Assembly: GCF_004357765.1 (NCBI RefSeq)
Contig: NZ_SMTE01000004.1
Coordinates: 328,829-392,828, forward strand
DNA length: 64,000 bases
From: Pseudomonas putida
Lineage (GTDB): Bacteria > Pseudomonadota > Gammaproteobacteria > Pseudomonadales > Pseudomonadaceae
Direction of reading: 5' to 3'
Positions 18,793-28,740 of this stretch are shown here, piece after piece; the stretch's first letter is position 1; each line of letters starts with the position of its first letter. The notes below the pieces were generated by a model. It was not told the origin of the DNA. It searched no databases and saw nothing but the letters and a program-made list of their open reading frames with translations. The position numbers and the translations under genes were made by a program.

Positions 18793-19938
18793 TCAGTGGC
18801 GCACGGCGCTGTCTGGAAGCTCAGCGTCGGCGGACAGCTGGCGTACGGCGATGTAACGCTCACTGCGGCGGGTACGGTCATTGACCTGGCCGACCAGCTG
18901 ACCACAGGCGGCGTCGATGTCGTCGCCCCGGGTGGTTCGGGTAGTCACGTTGAAACCACCGTGGTGCAGCAGGTCCTGGAAACGACGGATCGCGTTGTTG
19001 CTCGGCCGCTCGTAGCCCGAGTGCGGGAACGGGTTGAATGGAATCAGGTTGATCTTGCACGGTACATCGCGCAGCAATTCGATCATCTGCGCAGCATGCT
19101 CAGGCTGGTCGTTGACATCCTTGAGCAGGGTGTACTCGATGGTGAGCACGCGCTTGCCACCCAGGGTCGCCATGTAGCCCATGCACGATTCCAGCAGCAT
19201 CTTCAGCGGATACTTCTTGTTGATCGGTACCAGTTGGTTGCGCAGCTCATCGTTGGGTGCGTGCAGCGACAGGGCCAGAGACACGTCGATGTGCTTGGCC
19301 AGCTCGTCGATCATCGGCACCACGCCCGAGGTGGACAAGGTGACGCGACGCTTGGAAATGCCATAGCCCAGATCTTCCATCATGATCTTCATGGCGGCGA
19401 TGACATTGTCGAAATTCAGCAGGGGCTCACCCATGCCCATCATGACCACGTTGGTAATCGCGCGGTCGATCTTGGCCGGGACGGTCCCGAAGGATTTGTT
19501 CGCAAGCCACACCTGGCCGATGACTTCGGCGGCGGTGAGGTTGCTATTGAAGCCTTGCTTGCCGGTGGAGCAGAAACTGCAGTCCAGAGCGCAGCCGGCT
19601 TGCGACGAAACGCAGAGGGTGCCGCGGTCGTCGGTGGGGATGTAGACGGTTTCGACGCAGCTGCCGGAGGCAACGCGGACCACCCACTTGCGGGTGCCGT
19701 CGGCGGAAATGTCTTCACTGACCACTTCCGGACCCCGAATCTCGGCAACGGCCTCGAGCTTTTCGCGCAAGGCCTTGCCGACATTGGTCATGGCGGCGAA
19801 ATCGTCGACGCCATAGTGGTGAATCCATTTCATGACCTGACCGGCACGAAAACGCTTCTCTCCGATGGACTCGAAGAATTTTTCCATTTCCTGCAGGGTC
19901 AGGCCCAACAGGTTGATCTTGCCAGTCATGTCACTCAT
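18793..19938 (-). CDS. rlmN: Dual-specificity 23S rRNA (A2503) / tRNA (A37) C2-methyltransferase RlmN
   Basis: A radical-SAM enzyme that methylates C2 of A2503 in 23S rRNA and A37 in some tRNAs; about 381 residues. The [4Fe-4S] ligands are C116, C120 and C123 (CALDCSFC). The resolving cysteine of the ping-pong mechanism is C345 (IDAACGQLV). [10 protein letters not shown] is another family motif. ATG 19938, with GGGTGA upstream, is the likely start; TTG 19950 and ATG 19929 are also in frame. It lies between ndk and pilF in the downstream part of the isc supercluster. Confidence 0.95.
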   Translation of the reverse strand: MSDMTGKINLLGLTLQEMEKFFESIGEKRFRAGQVMKWIHHYGVDDFAAMTNVGKALREKLEAVAEIRGPEVVSEDISADGTRKWVVRVASGSCVETVYIPTDDRGTLCVSSQAGCALDCSFCSTGKQGFNSNLTAAEVIGQVWLANKSFGTVPAKIDRAITNVVMMGMGEPLLNFDNVIAAMKIMMEDLGYGISKRRVTLSTSGVVPMIDELAKHIDVSLALSLHAPNDELRNQLVPINKKYPLKMLLESCMGYMATLGGKRVLTIEYTLLKDVNDQPEHAAQMIELLRDVPCKINLIPFNPFPHSGYERPSNNAIRRFQDLLHHGGFNVTTRTTRGDDIDAACGQLVGQVNDRTRRSERYIAVRQLSADAELPDSAVRH

Positions 19939-19962
19939 GGAATCACCCAAGACCTGCCTCGC

Positions 19963-20394
19963 TTAGCGAATGCGGTCGCACAGCTCGGTAGCGGAGAAGA
20001 AGTAAGCGATTTCGCGGGCAGCCGAAGCTTCCGAGTCGGAACCGTGAACGGCGTTCTCGTCGATGGAAACGGCGAAGTCGGCACGGATGGTGCCGGCAGC
20101 AGCTTCTTTAGGGTTGGTGGCGCCCATCAGCTCACGGTTGGCCAGAACGGCGTTTTCGCCTTCCAGAACCTGAACGATGACCGGACCAGAAGTCATGAAG
20201 GCAACCAGGTCACCGAAGAAACCGCGCTCTTTGTGCTCAGCGTAGAAGCCTTCGGCTTCGGCTTTGGACAGCTGCTTCATTTTCGAAGCGACGACGCGCA
20301 GGCCGGCTTTCTCGAAGCGAGTGGTGATCTCGCCGATGACGTTCTTGGCAACGGCGTCAGGCTTGATGATGGAGAAAGTACGTTGAACAGCCAT
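19963..20394 (-). CDS. ndk: Nucleoside diphosphate kinase
   Basis: Transfers the gamma-phosphate of ATP to other nucleoside diphosphates through a phosphohistidine; cytosolic. It is 143 residues with the catalytic H117 in the motif NAVHGSDS. K11 (IIKPDAV) and the rest of the nucleotide-binding site are intact. The start at 20394 (ATG GCT GTT) is preceded by a GGAG-like site. Upstream, a hairpin ends the iscX message, and a TATAAT hexamer in its loop may be the ndk promoter. Confidence 0.97.
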   Translation of the reverse strand: MAVQRTFSIIKPDAVAKNVIGEITTRFEKAGLRVVASKMKQLSKAEAEGFYAEHKERGFFGDLVAFMTSGPVIVQVLEGENAVLANRELMGATNPKEAAAGTIRADFAVSIDENAVHGSDSEASAAREIAYFFSATELCDRIR

Positions 20395-20420
20395 GGAAAA
20401 CTCCAGAAATATGAGTGTTG

Positions 20421-20453
20421 CGAAAAATTAAACCCGCGAATTATACGCGGGTT
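20421..20453 (-). terminator. Intrinsic terminator after iscX with a TATAAT in its loop
   Basis: On the minus strand: AACCCGCG, loop TATAATT, CGCGGGTT, then TAATTTTTCG. It ends the isc operon transcript about 30 nt after iscX. The loop contains a consensus -10 hexamer (20440-20445) about 45 nt upstream of the ndk start, so terminator and ndk promoter may overlap. No good -35 was found. Confidence 0.65.
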
Positions 20454-20483
20454 CCAGGGGATTGCCTAACCTGCAAAATGCGT

Positions 20484-20684
20484 TCAGTCGGCTTCTTCGA
20501 TCCAGGCCGCCTGGATGGCCTCGAGCACTTTCTCACCGCCACGTGACGGATCGTCGCTGAACTCCGGCAGGGCCAGCACCCAGCGGTGCAAATCGACGAA
20601 ATTCACATATTTAGGATCGACCTCAGGCTTGCTTTCCGCAAGCTGAATGGCGATCTCAAGTACATCAACCCATTTCAGACTCAT
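20484..20684 (-). CDS. iscX: Fe-S assembly adaptor IscX (YfhJ)
   Basis: A 66-residue acidic protein that binds IscS and modulates iron-sulfur cluster assembly, possibly as an iron sensor or donor. MSLKWVDVLEIA at the start, KPEVDPKYVNFVDLHRWV in the middle and IQAAWIEEAD at the end are family hallmarks. ATG 20684 is preferred to 20690. It lies 10 nt after fdx and is the last gene of the isc operon. Confidence 0.95.
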   Translation of the reverse strand: MSLKWVDVLEIAIQLAESKPEVDPKYVNFVDLHRWVLALPEFSDDPSRGGEKVLEAIQAAWIEEAD

Positions 20685-20694
20685 GTACAAAACC

Positions 20695-21036
20695 TCAATG
20701 CGGCGCTTCGGCGGCGTGGTTGAGCGAATACTTGGGAATCTCGATGGTGACGTCCTCGTCAGCCACCTTCACCTGGCAGGCCAGACGCGATTGCGCCTCC
20801 AGGCCCCAGGCCTTGTCCAGCATATCCTCTTCCAGCTCATCGGCTTCTTCAAGCGAGTCGAAGCCCTTGCGCACGATGCAGTGGCAAGTGGTGCAAGCGC
20901 ACACACCGCCACATGCACTTTCCATCTCGATGTGGTGCTCGTGGGCCAACTCCAGGATATTGGTTCCCGGCTCGACCTCCACGGTCAGCCCTTCTGGGCA
21001 GAACTTCTCATGCGGCAGGAAGGTTACCAGCGGCAT
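20695..21036 (-). CDS. fdx: ISC-type [2Fe-2S] ferredoxin
   Basis: An adrenodoxin-like ferredoxin of 113 residues that supplies electrons for cluster assembly on IscU. The cluster ligands are C42, C48, C51 and C87, and the extra conserved C46 is also present (ACGGVCACTTC). The gene begins 3 nt after the hscA stop. Confidence 0.96.
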   Translation of the reverse strand: MPLVTFLPHEKFCPEGLTVEVEPGTNILELAHEHHIEMESACGGVCACTTCHCIVRKGFDSLEEADELEEDMLDKAWGLEAQSRLACQVKVADEDVTIEIPKYSLNHAAEAPH

Positions 21037-21039
21037 CGA

Positions 21040-22902
21040 TTACTCCTCGATCTCATTCAGGTTGCGCCCGGCCAGTGCGGCTTTGACCGTCGAATCAAGG
21101 CGACGGGCGGCAAATGCATCGGTCACCTGCGACAGACGCTTGGTCTGTTGCTCGATGGCCGCGCCATCGGTGCCGCTCAGCAAATCACGCAATTCTTGCA
21201 TCTGGAACTCGATGGCGATCCGCTCTTCTTCGCTGAGCAGGCGTTCGCCGTCGGCATCCAGGGCGCCCTGCACCGCTTCGAGCAAGCGCTCGGCGTCGAC
21301 CTGATGCTCGCGCAATTGGCGGGCCTGCTTGTCGGAGCCGGCATGCTCGAACGAATCCTTCAGCATGCGGGCGATCTCGCCATCGGTCAGGCCGTAGGAC
21401 GGCTTGACCTGGATGCTGGCCTCCACGCCCGAGCCCAGCTCGCGGGCGGCGACACTGAGCAGACCGTCGGCATCGACCTGGAAGGTCACGCGGATCTTCG
21501 CCGCACCCGCCACCATGGCCGGAATGCCGCGCAGCTCGAAGCGCGCCAGGGATCGGCAGTCGCTGATCAACTCGCGCTCGCCCTGCAGGACGTGAATCAT
21601 CATGGCCGACTGGCCATCTTTGTACGTGGTGAATTCCTGGGCGCGCGCCACCGGAATGGTGGTGTTGCGCGGGATCACCTTCTCCATCAACCCGCCCATG
21701 GTCTCGAGGCCCAAGGACAGCGGGATGACGTCGAGCAACAACAACTCGCCGCCTTCACGGCGATTGCCGGCCAGGGTGTCAGCCTGGATGGCGGCGCCGA
21801 TGGCCACCACCTGATCGGGGTCGATCGAGGTCAACGGGGTGCGGTCGAACAGCGCCCCGACCGCCTCGCGCACCCGTGGGACGCGCGTCGAACCGCCGAC
21901 CATGACGACCGCACCGACTTCTTCGAGCTCTACACCGCTGTCGCGCACAGCGCGGCGGCAGGACTTCAGGCTACGGGCAATCAGCGGCTCGATCATCGCC
22001 TCGAAGGCCACGCGGCTCAGCTCGCCCTGCCAGGCACCATGCGTGACGGTCACGGCGTCGGCATCGGTCAGGGCCTCCTTGGCCGCACAGGCTGCCTGCA
22101 GCAGTTGGCGCTGGGTGGCCGGATCGAGATCCGAAGACAACCCGGCCTGCTCGATGATCCAGCCAGCGATGGCATGATCGAAGTCGTCACCCCCGAGGGC
22201 CGTGTCGCCGCCGGTGGCCAGTACCTCGAACACACCTGCGGTCAGGCGCAGGATGGAGATGTCGAACGTTCCCCCACCCAGGTCATAGATGGCCACCACA
22301 CCTTCGGCGTTTTGGTCCAGGCCATAAGCCACCGCCGCGGCGGTCGGCTCGTTGAGCAGGCGCAGCACGTTCAGGCCGGCCAGGCGCGCAGCATCCTTGG
22401 TGGCCTGGCGCTGAGCATCGTCGAAATAGGCCGGAACCGTGATGACAGCGCCCACCAGCTCACCGCCGAGGCTCTGCTCGGCACGCTCGCGCAGCACCTT
22501 GAGGATATCGGCCGATACTTCCACCGGACTCTTCGGCCCCTGGACGGTATCGATGAACGGCATGTGAGACTCGCCACCGACGAAACGGTATGGCAGTTGC
22601 TCGCCCAGTTGCTTGACGTCTGCCAGTCCGCGCCCCATCAGGCGCTTGACCGAGAGCACGGTGTTGAGCGGGTCAGTAGGTGCCGCTTCGCGAGCAGCCA
22701 GGCCGACTTCGCTATGGCCTGCCAGGTAACGCACGGCCGAAGGCAAAATGACATTACCCTGCGCATCGGGCAGGGGCTCGCTGCGACCGCTGCGCACGGC
22801 AGCGACCAGGGAGTTGGTGGTACCCAGGTCGATACCCACCGCCAGGCGACGCTGGTGCGGCTGCGGGCTTTGACCGGGTTCGGCGATCTGCAGTAGGGCC
22901 AT
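21040..22902 (-). CDS. hscA: Fe-S assembly Hsp70 chaperone HscA
   Basis: A specialised Hsp70 of 620 residues that uses ATP to remodel IscU and release its cluster. The ATPase domain covers residues 1-390, with the phosphate motifs [12 protein letters not shown] and [12 protein letters not shown] and the adenosine motif [13 protein letters not shown]. The substrate-binding domain covers 390-620, including [17 protein letters not shown]. Its client is IscU, whose LPPVK recognition motif is present nearby. It lies 42 nt downstream of hscB. Confidence 0.97.
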   Translation of the reverse strand: MALLQIAEPGQSPQPHQRRLAVGIDLGTTNSLVAAVRSGRSEPLPDAQGNVILPSAVRYLAGHSEVGLAAREAAPTDPLNTVLSVKRLMGRGLADVKQLGEQLPYRFVGGESHMPFIDTVQGPKSPVEVSADILKVLRERAEQSLGGELVGAVITVPAYFDDAQRQATKDAARLAGLNVLRLLNEPTAAAVAYGLDQNAEGVVAIYDLGGGTFDISILRLTAGVFEVLATGGDTALGGDDFDHAIAGWIIEQAGLSSDLDPATQRQLLQAACAAKEALTDADAVTVTHGAWQGELSRVAFEAMIEPLIARSLKSCRRAVRDSGVELEEVGAVVMVGGSTRVPRVREAVGALFDRTPLTSIDPDQVVAIGAAIQADTLAGNRREGGELLLLDVIPLSLGLETMGGLMEKVIPRNTTIPVARAQEFTTYKDGQSAMMIHVLQGERELISDCRSLARFELRGIPAMVAGAAKIRVTFQVDADGLLSVAARELGSGVEASIQVKPSYGLTDGEIARMLKDSFEHAGSDKQARQLREHQVDAERLLEAVQGALDADGERLLSEEERIAIEFQMQELRDLLSGTDGAAIEQQTKRLSQVTDAFAARRLDSTVKAALAGRNLNEIEE

Positions 22903-22944
22903 GCTTATCTGAATACCTTAGGCGTCATCACGGGCGACACCGGG

Positions 22945-23466
22945 TTAATCGTCGAGGCGCTCTTCCAGTTGGCGCACTTCTTGGGCGAGCTTGTCGAGGA
23001 ACTGCATGCGGCGCATCAGGCGCTCGGCCTGTTCACGCTCGGCAGGCACATCCCAGCAGGCGGCGAAATCTTCGTTGAGCGTGTCCTGGGCAGCCTTGAG
23101 GCGCTTCTTGAACACGGCCACGCCATCGAGATCGGCATCGTCCTGCAGCTCCTCGAGCTCTTCGCGCCACTGCATCTGCTGCAACAGGAAGTCCGGGTCG
23201 TGAACCGTGACTTCCTGAGGCACTTCATGGCCACCGATGGCCAGCAGGTAACGGGCGCGACGCGGCGCACTGCGCAAGGTCTGGTAGGCGTCGTTGAGGG
23301 CGGCAGACTTTTCCAGCGCGACGCGCTGCTCACGCTCGGAAGCGTCGGCAAAGCGATCCGGGTGCACCTCGCGGGCCAGCTCGCGATAGCGAGTGGCCAG
23401 CTTATCGAGGTCCAGGCGGAAGCTGGGCTGGAGGTCGAACAGAGCGAAATGACAAGGAGTACCCAC
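22945..23466 (-). CDS. hscB: Fe-S assembly J-domain co-chaperone HscB
   Basis: A 173-residue J-protein that delivers IscU to HscA. The J-domain is N-terminal with the invariant HPD at residues 35-37 (REVHPDRF), and a C-terminal three-helix domain binds IscU. The start is GTG 23466 ([12 protein letters not shown]), which gives the standard length; the frame is open 13 codons further upstream into iscA but without family resemblance. It begins 8 nt after the iscA stop. Confidence 0.95.
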   Translation of the reverse strand: MGTPCHFALFDLQPSFRLDLDKLATRYRELAREVHPDRFADASEREQRVALEKSAALNDAYQTLRSAPRRARYLLAIGGHEVPQEVTVHDPDFLLQQMQWREELEELQDDADLDGVAVFKKRLKAAQDTLNEDFAACWDVPAEREQAERLMRRMQFLDKLAQEVRQLEERLDD

Positions 23467-23474
23467 AGCCAGCC

Positions 23475-23798
23475 TCAGACGTTGAAGCTTTCGCCGCAGC
23501 CACACTCACCGCGCACGTTGGGGTTGTTGAACTTGAAGCCTTCGTTCAACCCTTCCTTGACGAAGTCCAGCTCGGTGCCATCGAGGTAGACGAGGCTCTT
23601 GGGATCGATGATCACCTTCACCCCGTGGTTCTCGAACACGGTGTCTTCATCGGCCAGCTCATCGACGAACTCCAGCACGTAGGCCAGGCCCGAGCAACCG
23701 GTGGTGCGCACGCCCAGGCGAATGCCCTCGCCCTTGCCGCGCCCTTCGAGGGATCGCCGCACGTGGTTGGCGGCGGCTTCTGTCATGCTGATAGCCAT
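23475..23798 (-). CDS. iscA: A-type Fe-S carrier protein IscA
   Basis: A 107-residue A-type scaffold or carrier that binds iron or an Fe-S cluster and passes it to apo-proteins. The three conserved cysteines are C35 (TTGCSGL), C99 and C101 (GECGCGESF). ATG 23798 has GGAGCTCC upstream. It lies between iscU and hscB in the canonical order. Confidence 0.97.
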   Translation of the reverse strand: MAISMTEAAANHVRRSLEGRGKGEGIRLGVRTTGCSGLAYVLEFVDELADEDTVFENHGVKVIIDPKSLVYLDGTELDFVKEGLNEGFKFNNPNVRGECGCGESFNV

Positions 23799-23830
23799 CG
23801 GAGCTCCTCAGTTACCTTGCAACGGGCGGC

Positions 23831-24217
23831 TTAGATCAAGCCCTTTTTCTGCTTGTAGTCGCGCACGGCTGCCTTGATGGCATCCTCGGCGAGTACAGAG
23901 CAGTGGATCTTGACCGGCGGCAGCGCCAGTTCTTCCGCCAGCTGGGTGTTCTTGATGGTTTCGGCTTCATCCAGGGTCTTGCCTTTCATCCACTCGGTGG
24001 CGAGGGAGCTGGAAGCGATGGCCGAACCGCAGCCGTAAGTCTTGAACTTGGCATCCTCGATGATGCCTTGCTCGTTGACCTTGATTTGCAGACGCATCAC
24101 GTCACCGCACGCAGGGGCGCCGACCATGCCGGTACCGACATCCGGATCTTCGGCATTCATCTTGCCGACGTTGCGTGGGTTTTCGTAGTGGTCGATGACC
24201 TTTTCACTGTATGCCAT
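23831..24217 (-). CDS. iscU: Fe-S cluster scaffold protein IscU
   Basis: The 128-residue scaffold on which [2Fe-2S] and [4Fe-4S] clusters are built. The ligands are C37, C63 and C106, with the labile-cluster residue D39 and H105 (PACGDV, YGCGSAI, KIHCSV). LPPVK at residues 99-103 is the HscA-binding site. ATG 24217 follows a GGAAGGAATTG ribosome site. Confidence 0.98.
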   Translation of the reverse strand: MAYSEKVIDHYENPRNVGKMNAEDPDVGTGMVGAPACGDVMRLQIKVNEQGIIEDAKFKTYGCGSAIASSSLATEWMKGKTLDEAETIKNTQLAEELALPPVKIHCSVLAEDAIKAAVRDYKQKKGLI

Positions 24218-24263
24218 GGTGCAATTCCTTCCTCATCAGGGAGCCGCTCTTGCCGGCGACTGC

Positions 24264-25478
24264 TTAGTGGGCGGCCCACTCGATCTTGGAGATGTCGACG
24301 CCGTCTTTGTACATGTCCCAAAGCGGCGACAGCTCACGCAGTTTGTTCACGGCCTCGCAGACTTTCTGCGCGGCGTAGTCGACTTCTTCTTCGGTGGTGA
24401 AGCGACCGAAGGAGAAGCGGATCGAGCTGTGTGCCAGTTCGTCGTTGCGACCCAGGGCGCGCAGTACGTAGGACGGCTCGAGCGAAGCGGAGGTGCAGGC
24501 CGAACCCGAGGACACGGCAATGTCCTTCAAGGACATCAGCAGCGACTCGCCTTCGACGTAGTTGAAGCTCAGGTTCAGGTTGTGCGGCACGCGCTGGGTG
24601 CGGCTGCCGTTGACGTACAGCTCTTCGAGGTTGGAAACCTGCTCGAAGAAGCGGTCGCTCAGGGCCTTGATGCGTGCGTTTTCAGCGGCCATGTCCTGCT
24701 TGGCGATGGCGAAGGCTTCGCCCATGCCGACGATCTGGTGAGTCGGCAGGGTGCCCGAACGCATGCCGCGCTCATGACCACCGCCGTGAATGATGGCCTC
24801 CAGACGAACCCGCGGCTTGCGGCTGACGTACAGCGCGCCGATCCCTTTCGGGCCGTAGACCTTGTGCGCCGAGAACGACATCAGGTCAACCTTGAGCTTT
24901 TGCAGGTCGATCTCGACCTTGCCTGCCGACTGGGCGGCATCGACGTGGAACAGCACGCCGCGCGAGCGGGTGAGCTCGCCGATGGCGGCGATGTCGTTGA
25001 TCGAACCAACTTCGTTGTTGACGTGCATCAGCGACACCAGGATGGTGTCATCGCGCAGCACCGCCTCGACCATGGCCGGGGTGACGATGCCGTCTTCGCC
25101 TGGCTCGAGGTAGGTGACTTCGAAACCTTCACGCTCGAGCTGGCGAGCGGTATCCAGGACCGCCTTGTGCTCGATCTTGGAGGTGATGATGTGCTTGCCC
25201 TTGGTCTGATAGAAGTGCGCAACACCCTTGAGTGCGAGGTTGTCGGACTCGGTGGCACCACTGGTCCAGACGATTTCGCGCGGGTCGGCATTGATCAGCT
25301 CGGCAACCTGGCGGCGGCCGTTCTCGACCGCTTCTTCGGCCTTCCAGCCGAACACGTGGGAACGCGAGGCCGGGTTACCGAAGTTTCCATCGACCAGCAG
25401 GCATTCGGCCATTTTCTGGGCGACGCGCGGGTCGACTGGGGTGGTCGCTGAGTAATCGAGGTAGATCGGCAACTTCAT
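24264..25478 (-). CDS. iscS: Cysteine desulfurase IscS
   Basis: PLP enzyme that takes sulfur from cysteine and donates it to IscU, tRNA thiolation and other acceptors. It is 404 residues. The PLP lysine is K206 ([12 protein letters not shown]) and the persulfide-carrying cysteine is C328 in the mobile loop SSGSACTS. H104 (KIEHKAV) stacks on the cofactor. ATG 25478 follows AGGAGATACCC. It is the second gene of the isc operon, 53 nt after iscR. The mnmH product near 58.6 kb uses a sulfur-modified tRNA, linking this enzyme to selenium modification. Confidence 0.98.
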   Translation of the reverse strand: MKLPIYLDYSATTPVDPRVAQKMAECLLVDGNFGNPASRSHVFGWKAEEAVENGRRQVAELINADPREIVWTSGATESDNLALKGVAHFYQTKGKHIITSKIEHKAVLDTARQLEREGFEVTYLEPGEDGIVTPAMVEAVLRDDTILVSLMHVNNEVGSINDIAAIGELTRSRGVLFHVDAAQSAGKVEIDLQKLKVDLMSFSAHKVYGPKGIGALYVSRKPRVRLEAIIHGGGHERGMRSGTLPTHQIVGMGEAFAIAKQDMAAENARIKALSDRFFEQVSNLEELYVNGSRTQRVPHNLNLSFNYVEGESLLMSLKDIAVSSGSACTSASLEPSYVLRALGRNDELAHSSIRFSFGRFTTEEEVDYAAQKVCEAVNKLRELSPLWDMYKDGVDISKIEWAAH

Positions 25479-25531
25479 TGGGTATCTCCTATCAGGCGGT
25501 GGCGTCGCTCGTCGCTGTCATCGGATCCGGG

Positions 25532-26023
25532 TCAATCGACGGCGGACGTCTCAATCTTGTCCAGCAGGGCGGAACGACCTGCGACACGACGCAGGTCCTG
25601 GCGCTGGGCGACTTCCTGCACCTCACGGCGCATGACGAGGTCGGCCAGGCTGATGCCGCTGAGGAATTCGTGAATCTGCTGGCTGAGGTCGCACCACAGA
25701 TGGTGGGTCAGGCAGGTGTCACCGGCATGGCAGTCCCCCAGGCCCTGACAACGAGTGGCATCGACCGATTCATTGACCGCGTCGATGACCTGGGCTACCT
25801 GGATGGTCTCCATGCCCCGCGACAGCTGGTAACCACCGCCGGGGCCGCGCACGCTGGAAACCAGGCTACTGCGGCGCAGCTTGGCGAACAGCTGCTCCAG
25901 ATAAGAGAGGGAAATGCCCTGGCGTTCGGAAATGTCGGCCAAAGACACAGGCCCATGCTGCGCGTGCAATGCCAGGTCGAGCATTGCAGTCACGGCGTAT
26001 CGGCCTTTGGTAGTCAGTCGCAT
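25532..26023 (-). CDS. iscR: Fe-S cluster-responsive transcriptional regulator IscR
   Basis: Rrf2-family regulator of 163 residues. A winged helix-turn-helix occupies the first ~60 residues ([18 protein letters not shown]), and the [2Fe-2S] ligands C92, C98, C104 with H107 follow in the [17 protein letters not shown] segment. Holo-IscR represses its own operon through type 1 sites; apo-IscR binds type 2 sites. A matching site overlaps the promoter about 50 nt upstream of the ATG, so autoregulation by cluster status is well supported. Confidence 0.97.
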   Translation of the reverse strand: MRLTTKGRYAVTAMLDLALHAQHGPVSLADISERQGISLSYLEQLFAKLRRSSLVSSVRGPGGGYQLSRGMETIQVAQVIDAVNESVDATRCQGLGDCHAGDTCLTHHLWCDLSQQIHEFLSGISLADLVMRREVQEVAQRQDLRRVAGRSALLDKIETSAVD

Positions 26024-26060
26024 GGCTAATGGGTACCACGGGAGTTACAGGATGTGAGCG

Positions 26061-26093
26061 AGTATGCGATTCCCGAGCATTTAAGTCAACTAT
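26061..26093 (-). promoter_or_regulatory. iscR promoter with overlapping IscR type 1 site
   Basis: Read on the minus strand: -35 TTGACT (26089-26084), 17-nt spacer, -10 CATACT (26066-26061). Overlapping it is ATAGTTGACTTAAATGCTCG and following bases (26093-26069), which closely resembles the known type 1 IscR site of the E. coli iscR promoter. A second, weaker similar sequence (CCGACTAAAGCAGTAGGTCT) lies directly upstream at about 26094-26116. Confidence 0.75.
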
Positions 26094-26150
26094 TAGACCT
26101 ACTGCTTTAGTCGGGTTTGCATGGGGGAGGCGGGCGCGATTGTAGCAGCA

Positions 26151-26174
26151 ATGGGGCGTGAGCACACGCCCCAT
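26151..26174. repeat. Perfect hairpin between cysE and iscR
   Basis: ATGGGGCGTG-AGCA-CACGCCCCAT, 10-bp stem, about 30 nt past the cysE stop. No T-run follows it on the minus strand. It probably marks the 3' end of the trmJ-cysE message. Confidence 0.55.
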
Positions 26175-26202
26175 ATGTCACCGAGCCGCCACCGCGGCGC
26201 GA

Positions 26203-26985
26203 TCAATGCGACTGAGTGTCGCGCTGCGCAGCTTGCGCCTCTTCGGCGAAGTCATCCTCAGGCAGCGCCGGCAGCTCCTTGGCGCAATAGTCGCTGCCCA
26301 TCTTGGTCAACGCACCGCACATGCCTTCAAGTCGCTCGTCCACCGCCTGCAGATGATCGAGCATCTGACCGATGGCGCGTGCCACCGGGTCGGGCATATC
26401 GCCGCTCACGCCGTAGGCGTCGAAGCCGATCTTCTCGGCCATGGCCTTGCGCTTGGCCTCGACCTCGCTGTCGCTCTTGACGATGATCCGCCCGGGGATG
26501 CCCACCGCCGTGGCGCCGGCCGGTACCGCCTTGGTGACGACGGCATTGGAACCGATCTTGGCCCCGGCACCGACGGTGAAGGGGCCGAGCACCTTGGCCC
26601 CGGCACCGACCACCACGCCGTTCTCGAGGGTCGGGTGACGCTTGCCCTTGTTCCAGCTGGTACCGCCAAGGGTCACACCTTGGTATAGGGTGACATCGTC
26701 ACCGATCTCAGCGGTCTCACCGATGACGATCCCCATGCCGTGATCGATGAAGAAGCGGCGACCGATGGTCGCGCCGGGATGAATCTCGATCCCGGTCATC
26801 CAGCGACCGAAGTTCGACACCAGGCGTGCCAGCCACTTGAAATCGCGCTTCCACAGCGCATGCCCAAGGCGATGCAACCAGATCGCGTGCATGCCGGGGT
26901 AGCAGGTGAGCACCTCGAACGCATTGCGCGCCGCCGGATCACGATGAAAAACGCTTTGGATATCTTCACGCAGACGCTCGAACAT
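26203..26985 (-). CDS. cysE: Serine O-acetyltransferase
   Basis: Makes O-acetylserine from serine and acetyl-CoA, the first step of cysteine synthesis, and so supplies the substrate of IscS next door. It is 260 residues: an N-terminal helical domain, then the left-handed beta-helix of hexapeptide repeats ([39 protein letters not shown]). The catalytic H-D pair region is present in [18 protein letters not shown]. The C-terminal tail is longer than in E. coli and ends in a hydrophilic stretch. It starts 3 nt after the trmJ stop. Confidence 0.95.
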   Translation of the reverse strand: MFERLREDIQSVFHRDPAARNAFEVLTCYPGMHAIWLHRLGHALWKRDFKWLARLVSNFGRWMTGIEIHPGATIGRRFFIDHGMGIVIGETAEIGDDVTLYQGVTLGGTSWNKGKRHPTLENGVVVGAGAKVLGPFTVGAGAKIGSNAVVTKAVPAGATAVGIPGRIIVKSDSEVEAKRKAMAEKIGFDAYGVSGDMPDPVARAIGQMLDHLQAVDERLEGMCGALTKMGSDYCAKELPALPEDDFAEEAQAAQRDTQSH

Positions 26986-26988
26986 CTG

Positions 26989-27759
26989 TCAGTCCTTCCG
27001 TTTATGCGGCTCGCCCCGTGCGACTTTCTGGGTCTCGGTGAGGATGCCACGCAAAATGCTCATTTCCGAACGATTGACCGCGCTGCGCCCGTACAGCCGA
27101 CGCAGACGCGGCATCAGGTGCTTGGGCTTCTCGGGGTCAAGGAAGCCGATGCCCACCAGGGTTTTCTCCAGGTGTTCATAGAACAGCTCCATCTCGTCCA
27201 TGGTCGCCGGCTCGTTGCTGCGCAACGAGTTGGCTTCGAACTTCTCGACCTTGGAAGGCGCGCCCTCGGCCGCCAGCCAGGCCATGCGCACCTCGTAGGC
27301 GAGCACCTGGACCGCGGCGGCAAGGTTGAGCGAGCTGAAGTCGGGGTTCGACGGAATGTGCACGTGGAAGTGACATCGCTGCAGTTCTTCGTTGGTCAGG
27401 CCCGCGTGCTCGCGGCCGAACACCAGGGCGATTTCCTCGCCGCCGATGGCATGCTCAACCGCCTTGGCCCCACACTCCCGGGGGTCGATCAGCGGCCAGG
27501 GAATGCTGCGCTCACGGGCGCTGGTGCCCATGACCAGGCTACAGCCGACCAACGCCTGCTCGAGGCTGTCGACCACCTGGGCATTGGCCAGGACGTCGTC
27601 GGCGCCCGAGGCGCGCGCGGTCGCGTCAGCGGCGGGGAATTCTTTCGGCTGCACCAGCACCAGGCGCGACAAGCCCATGTTTTTCATGGCACGTGCAGCG
27701 CCGCCGATGTTGCCGGGGTGGCTGGTATTGACCAGAACAACACGAATATTTTGCAGCAA
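26989..27759 (-). CDS. trmJ: tRNA (Cm32/Um32) 2'-O-methyltransferase TrmJ
   Basis: A SPOUT-class methyltransferase of 256 residues that methylates the ribose of residue 32 in several tRNAs. The N-terminal knot domain has VLVNTSHPGNIGGAARAMKN and the cofactor region ALVFGREHAGLTNEEL; a helical extension occupies the C-terminus. The start is most likely TTG at 27759, giving MLQNIRVVLVNTSHPGN, the usual first residues; there is no suitable ATG or GTG in frame nearby. It is the first gene of a trmJ-cysE unit, divergent from suhB. Confidence 0.9.
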   Translation of the reverse strand: MLQNIRVVLVNTSHPGNIGGAARAMKNMGLSRLVLVQPKEFPAADATARASGADDVLANAQVVDSLEQALVGCSLVMGTSARERSIPWPLIDPRECGAKAVEHAIGGEEIALVFGREHAGLTNEELQRCHFHVHIPSNPDFSSLNLAAAVQVLAYEVRMAWLAAEGAPSKVEKFEANSLRSNEPATMDEMELFYEHLEKTLVGIGFLDPEKPKHLMPRLRRLYGRSAVNRSEMSILRGILTETQKVARGEPHKRKD

Positions 27760-27842
27760 GGTGTTGTGCTCACAGATACAGGTAAAGGGGGAAACGATCT
27801 TACAGAACCGACCAGCGTAACGCCACGAAAGCAAATGTGGCA

Positions 27843-27871
27843 CTTCTGCCGTCAAAGTTTTCTGCTAGAAT
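27843..27871 (+). promoter_or_regulatory. Possible suhB promoter
   Basis: A -10-like TAGAAT at 27866-27871, 39 nt upstream of the suhB ATG, in the divergent gap with trmJ. The corresponding -35 (CTTCTG) is poor. Confidence 0.35.
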
Positions 27872-27909
27872 GTGCGGCTTTCTTCTTTAACATCCCAGGT
27901 GACCCGCCC

Positions 27910-28728
27910 ATGCAGCCTATGCTGAATATCGCCCTGCGCGCCGCTCGCAGCGCCAGTGAATTGATTTTCCGCTCCATCGAACGCCTGGATAGCATCAAGG
28001 TCGACGAGAAAGAGGCAAAGGACTACGTCTCCGAGGTTGATCGCGCCGCCGAGCAGAGCATCGTCAACGCCCTGCGCAAGGCCTACCCGAATCACTCCAT
28101 CCAGGGCGAGGAAACCGGCCTGCACGCCGGCACCGGCGAGGAAGGCAAGGATTACCTGTGGATCATCGACCCACTCGATGGCACCACCAACTTCCTGCGC
28201 GGTATCCCGCACTTCGCCGTCAGCATCGCCTGCAAATACCGTGGTCGCCTCGAACACGCCGTGATCGTCGACCCGGTTCGCCAGGAAGAATTCACCGCCA
28301 GCCGTGGCCGTGGCGCTCAGCTCAATGGTCGCCGCCTGCGCGTCAGCTCGCGCACCAGCCTGGAAGGCGCGCTGCTGGGTACCGGCTTCCCATTCCGTGA
28401 CAACCAGATGGCCGACATGGACAACTATCTGGGCATGTTCCGCGCCCTGACTGGCCAGACCGCCGGCATCCGCCGCGCAGGCTCCGCCAGCCTGGACCTG
28501 GCCTACGTTGCCGCCGGTCGCTTCGACGCCTTCTGGGAGTCGGGTCTGTCTGAATGGGACATGGCAGCCGGCGTGCTGCTGATTCAAGAGGCAGGTGGCC
28601 TGGTGAGCGACTTCAACGGTGGTCACGACTTCCTCGAGAAGGGTCACATCGTCGCTGGCAACATCAAGTGCTTCAAGGCCGTGCTGACTGCCATCCAGCC
28701 ACATCTGCCCGAGTACATGAAACGCTAA
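27910..28728 (+). CDS. suhB: Inositol-1-monophosphatase family protein SuhB
   Basis: A 272-residue Mg-dependent phosphatase of the inositol monophosphatase fold. Metal-binding motifs: GEETG (residues about 66-70), DPLDGTTNF (about 85-93) and the C-terminal WDMAAG (about 217-222). In enteric bacteria SuhB also acts with the Nus antitermination complex on rRNA transcription; in Pseudomonas it influences virulence regulators. ATG 27910 follows CAGGTGACC. The gene stands alone and is followed by a strong terminator. Confidence 0.95.
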   Translation: MQPMLNIALRAARSASELIFRSIERLDSIKVDEKEAKDYVSEVDRAAEQSIVNALRKAYPNHSIQGEETGLHAGTGEEGKDYLWIIDPLDGTTNFLRGIPHFAVSIACKYRGRLEHAVIVDPVRQEEFTASRGRGAQLNGRRLRVSSRTSLEGALLGTGFPFRDNQMADMDNYLGMFRALTGQTAGIRRAGSASLDLAYVAAGRFDAFWESGLSEWDMAAGVLLIQEAGGLVSDFNGGHDFLEKGHIVAGNIKCFKAVLTAIQPHLPEYMKR

Positions 28729-28740
28729 GCACCGATTGCA

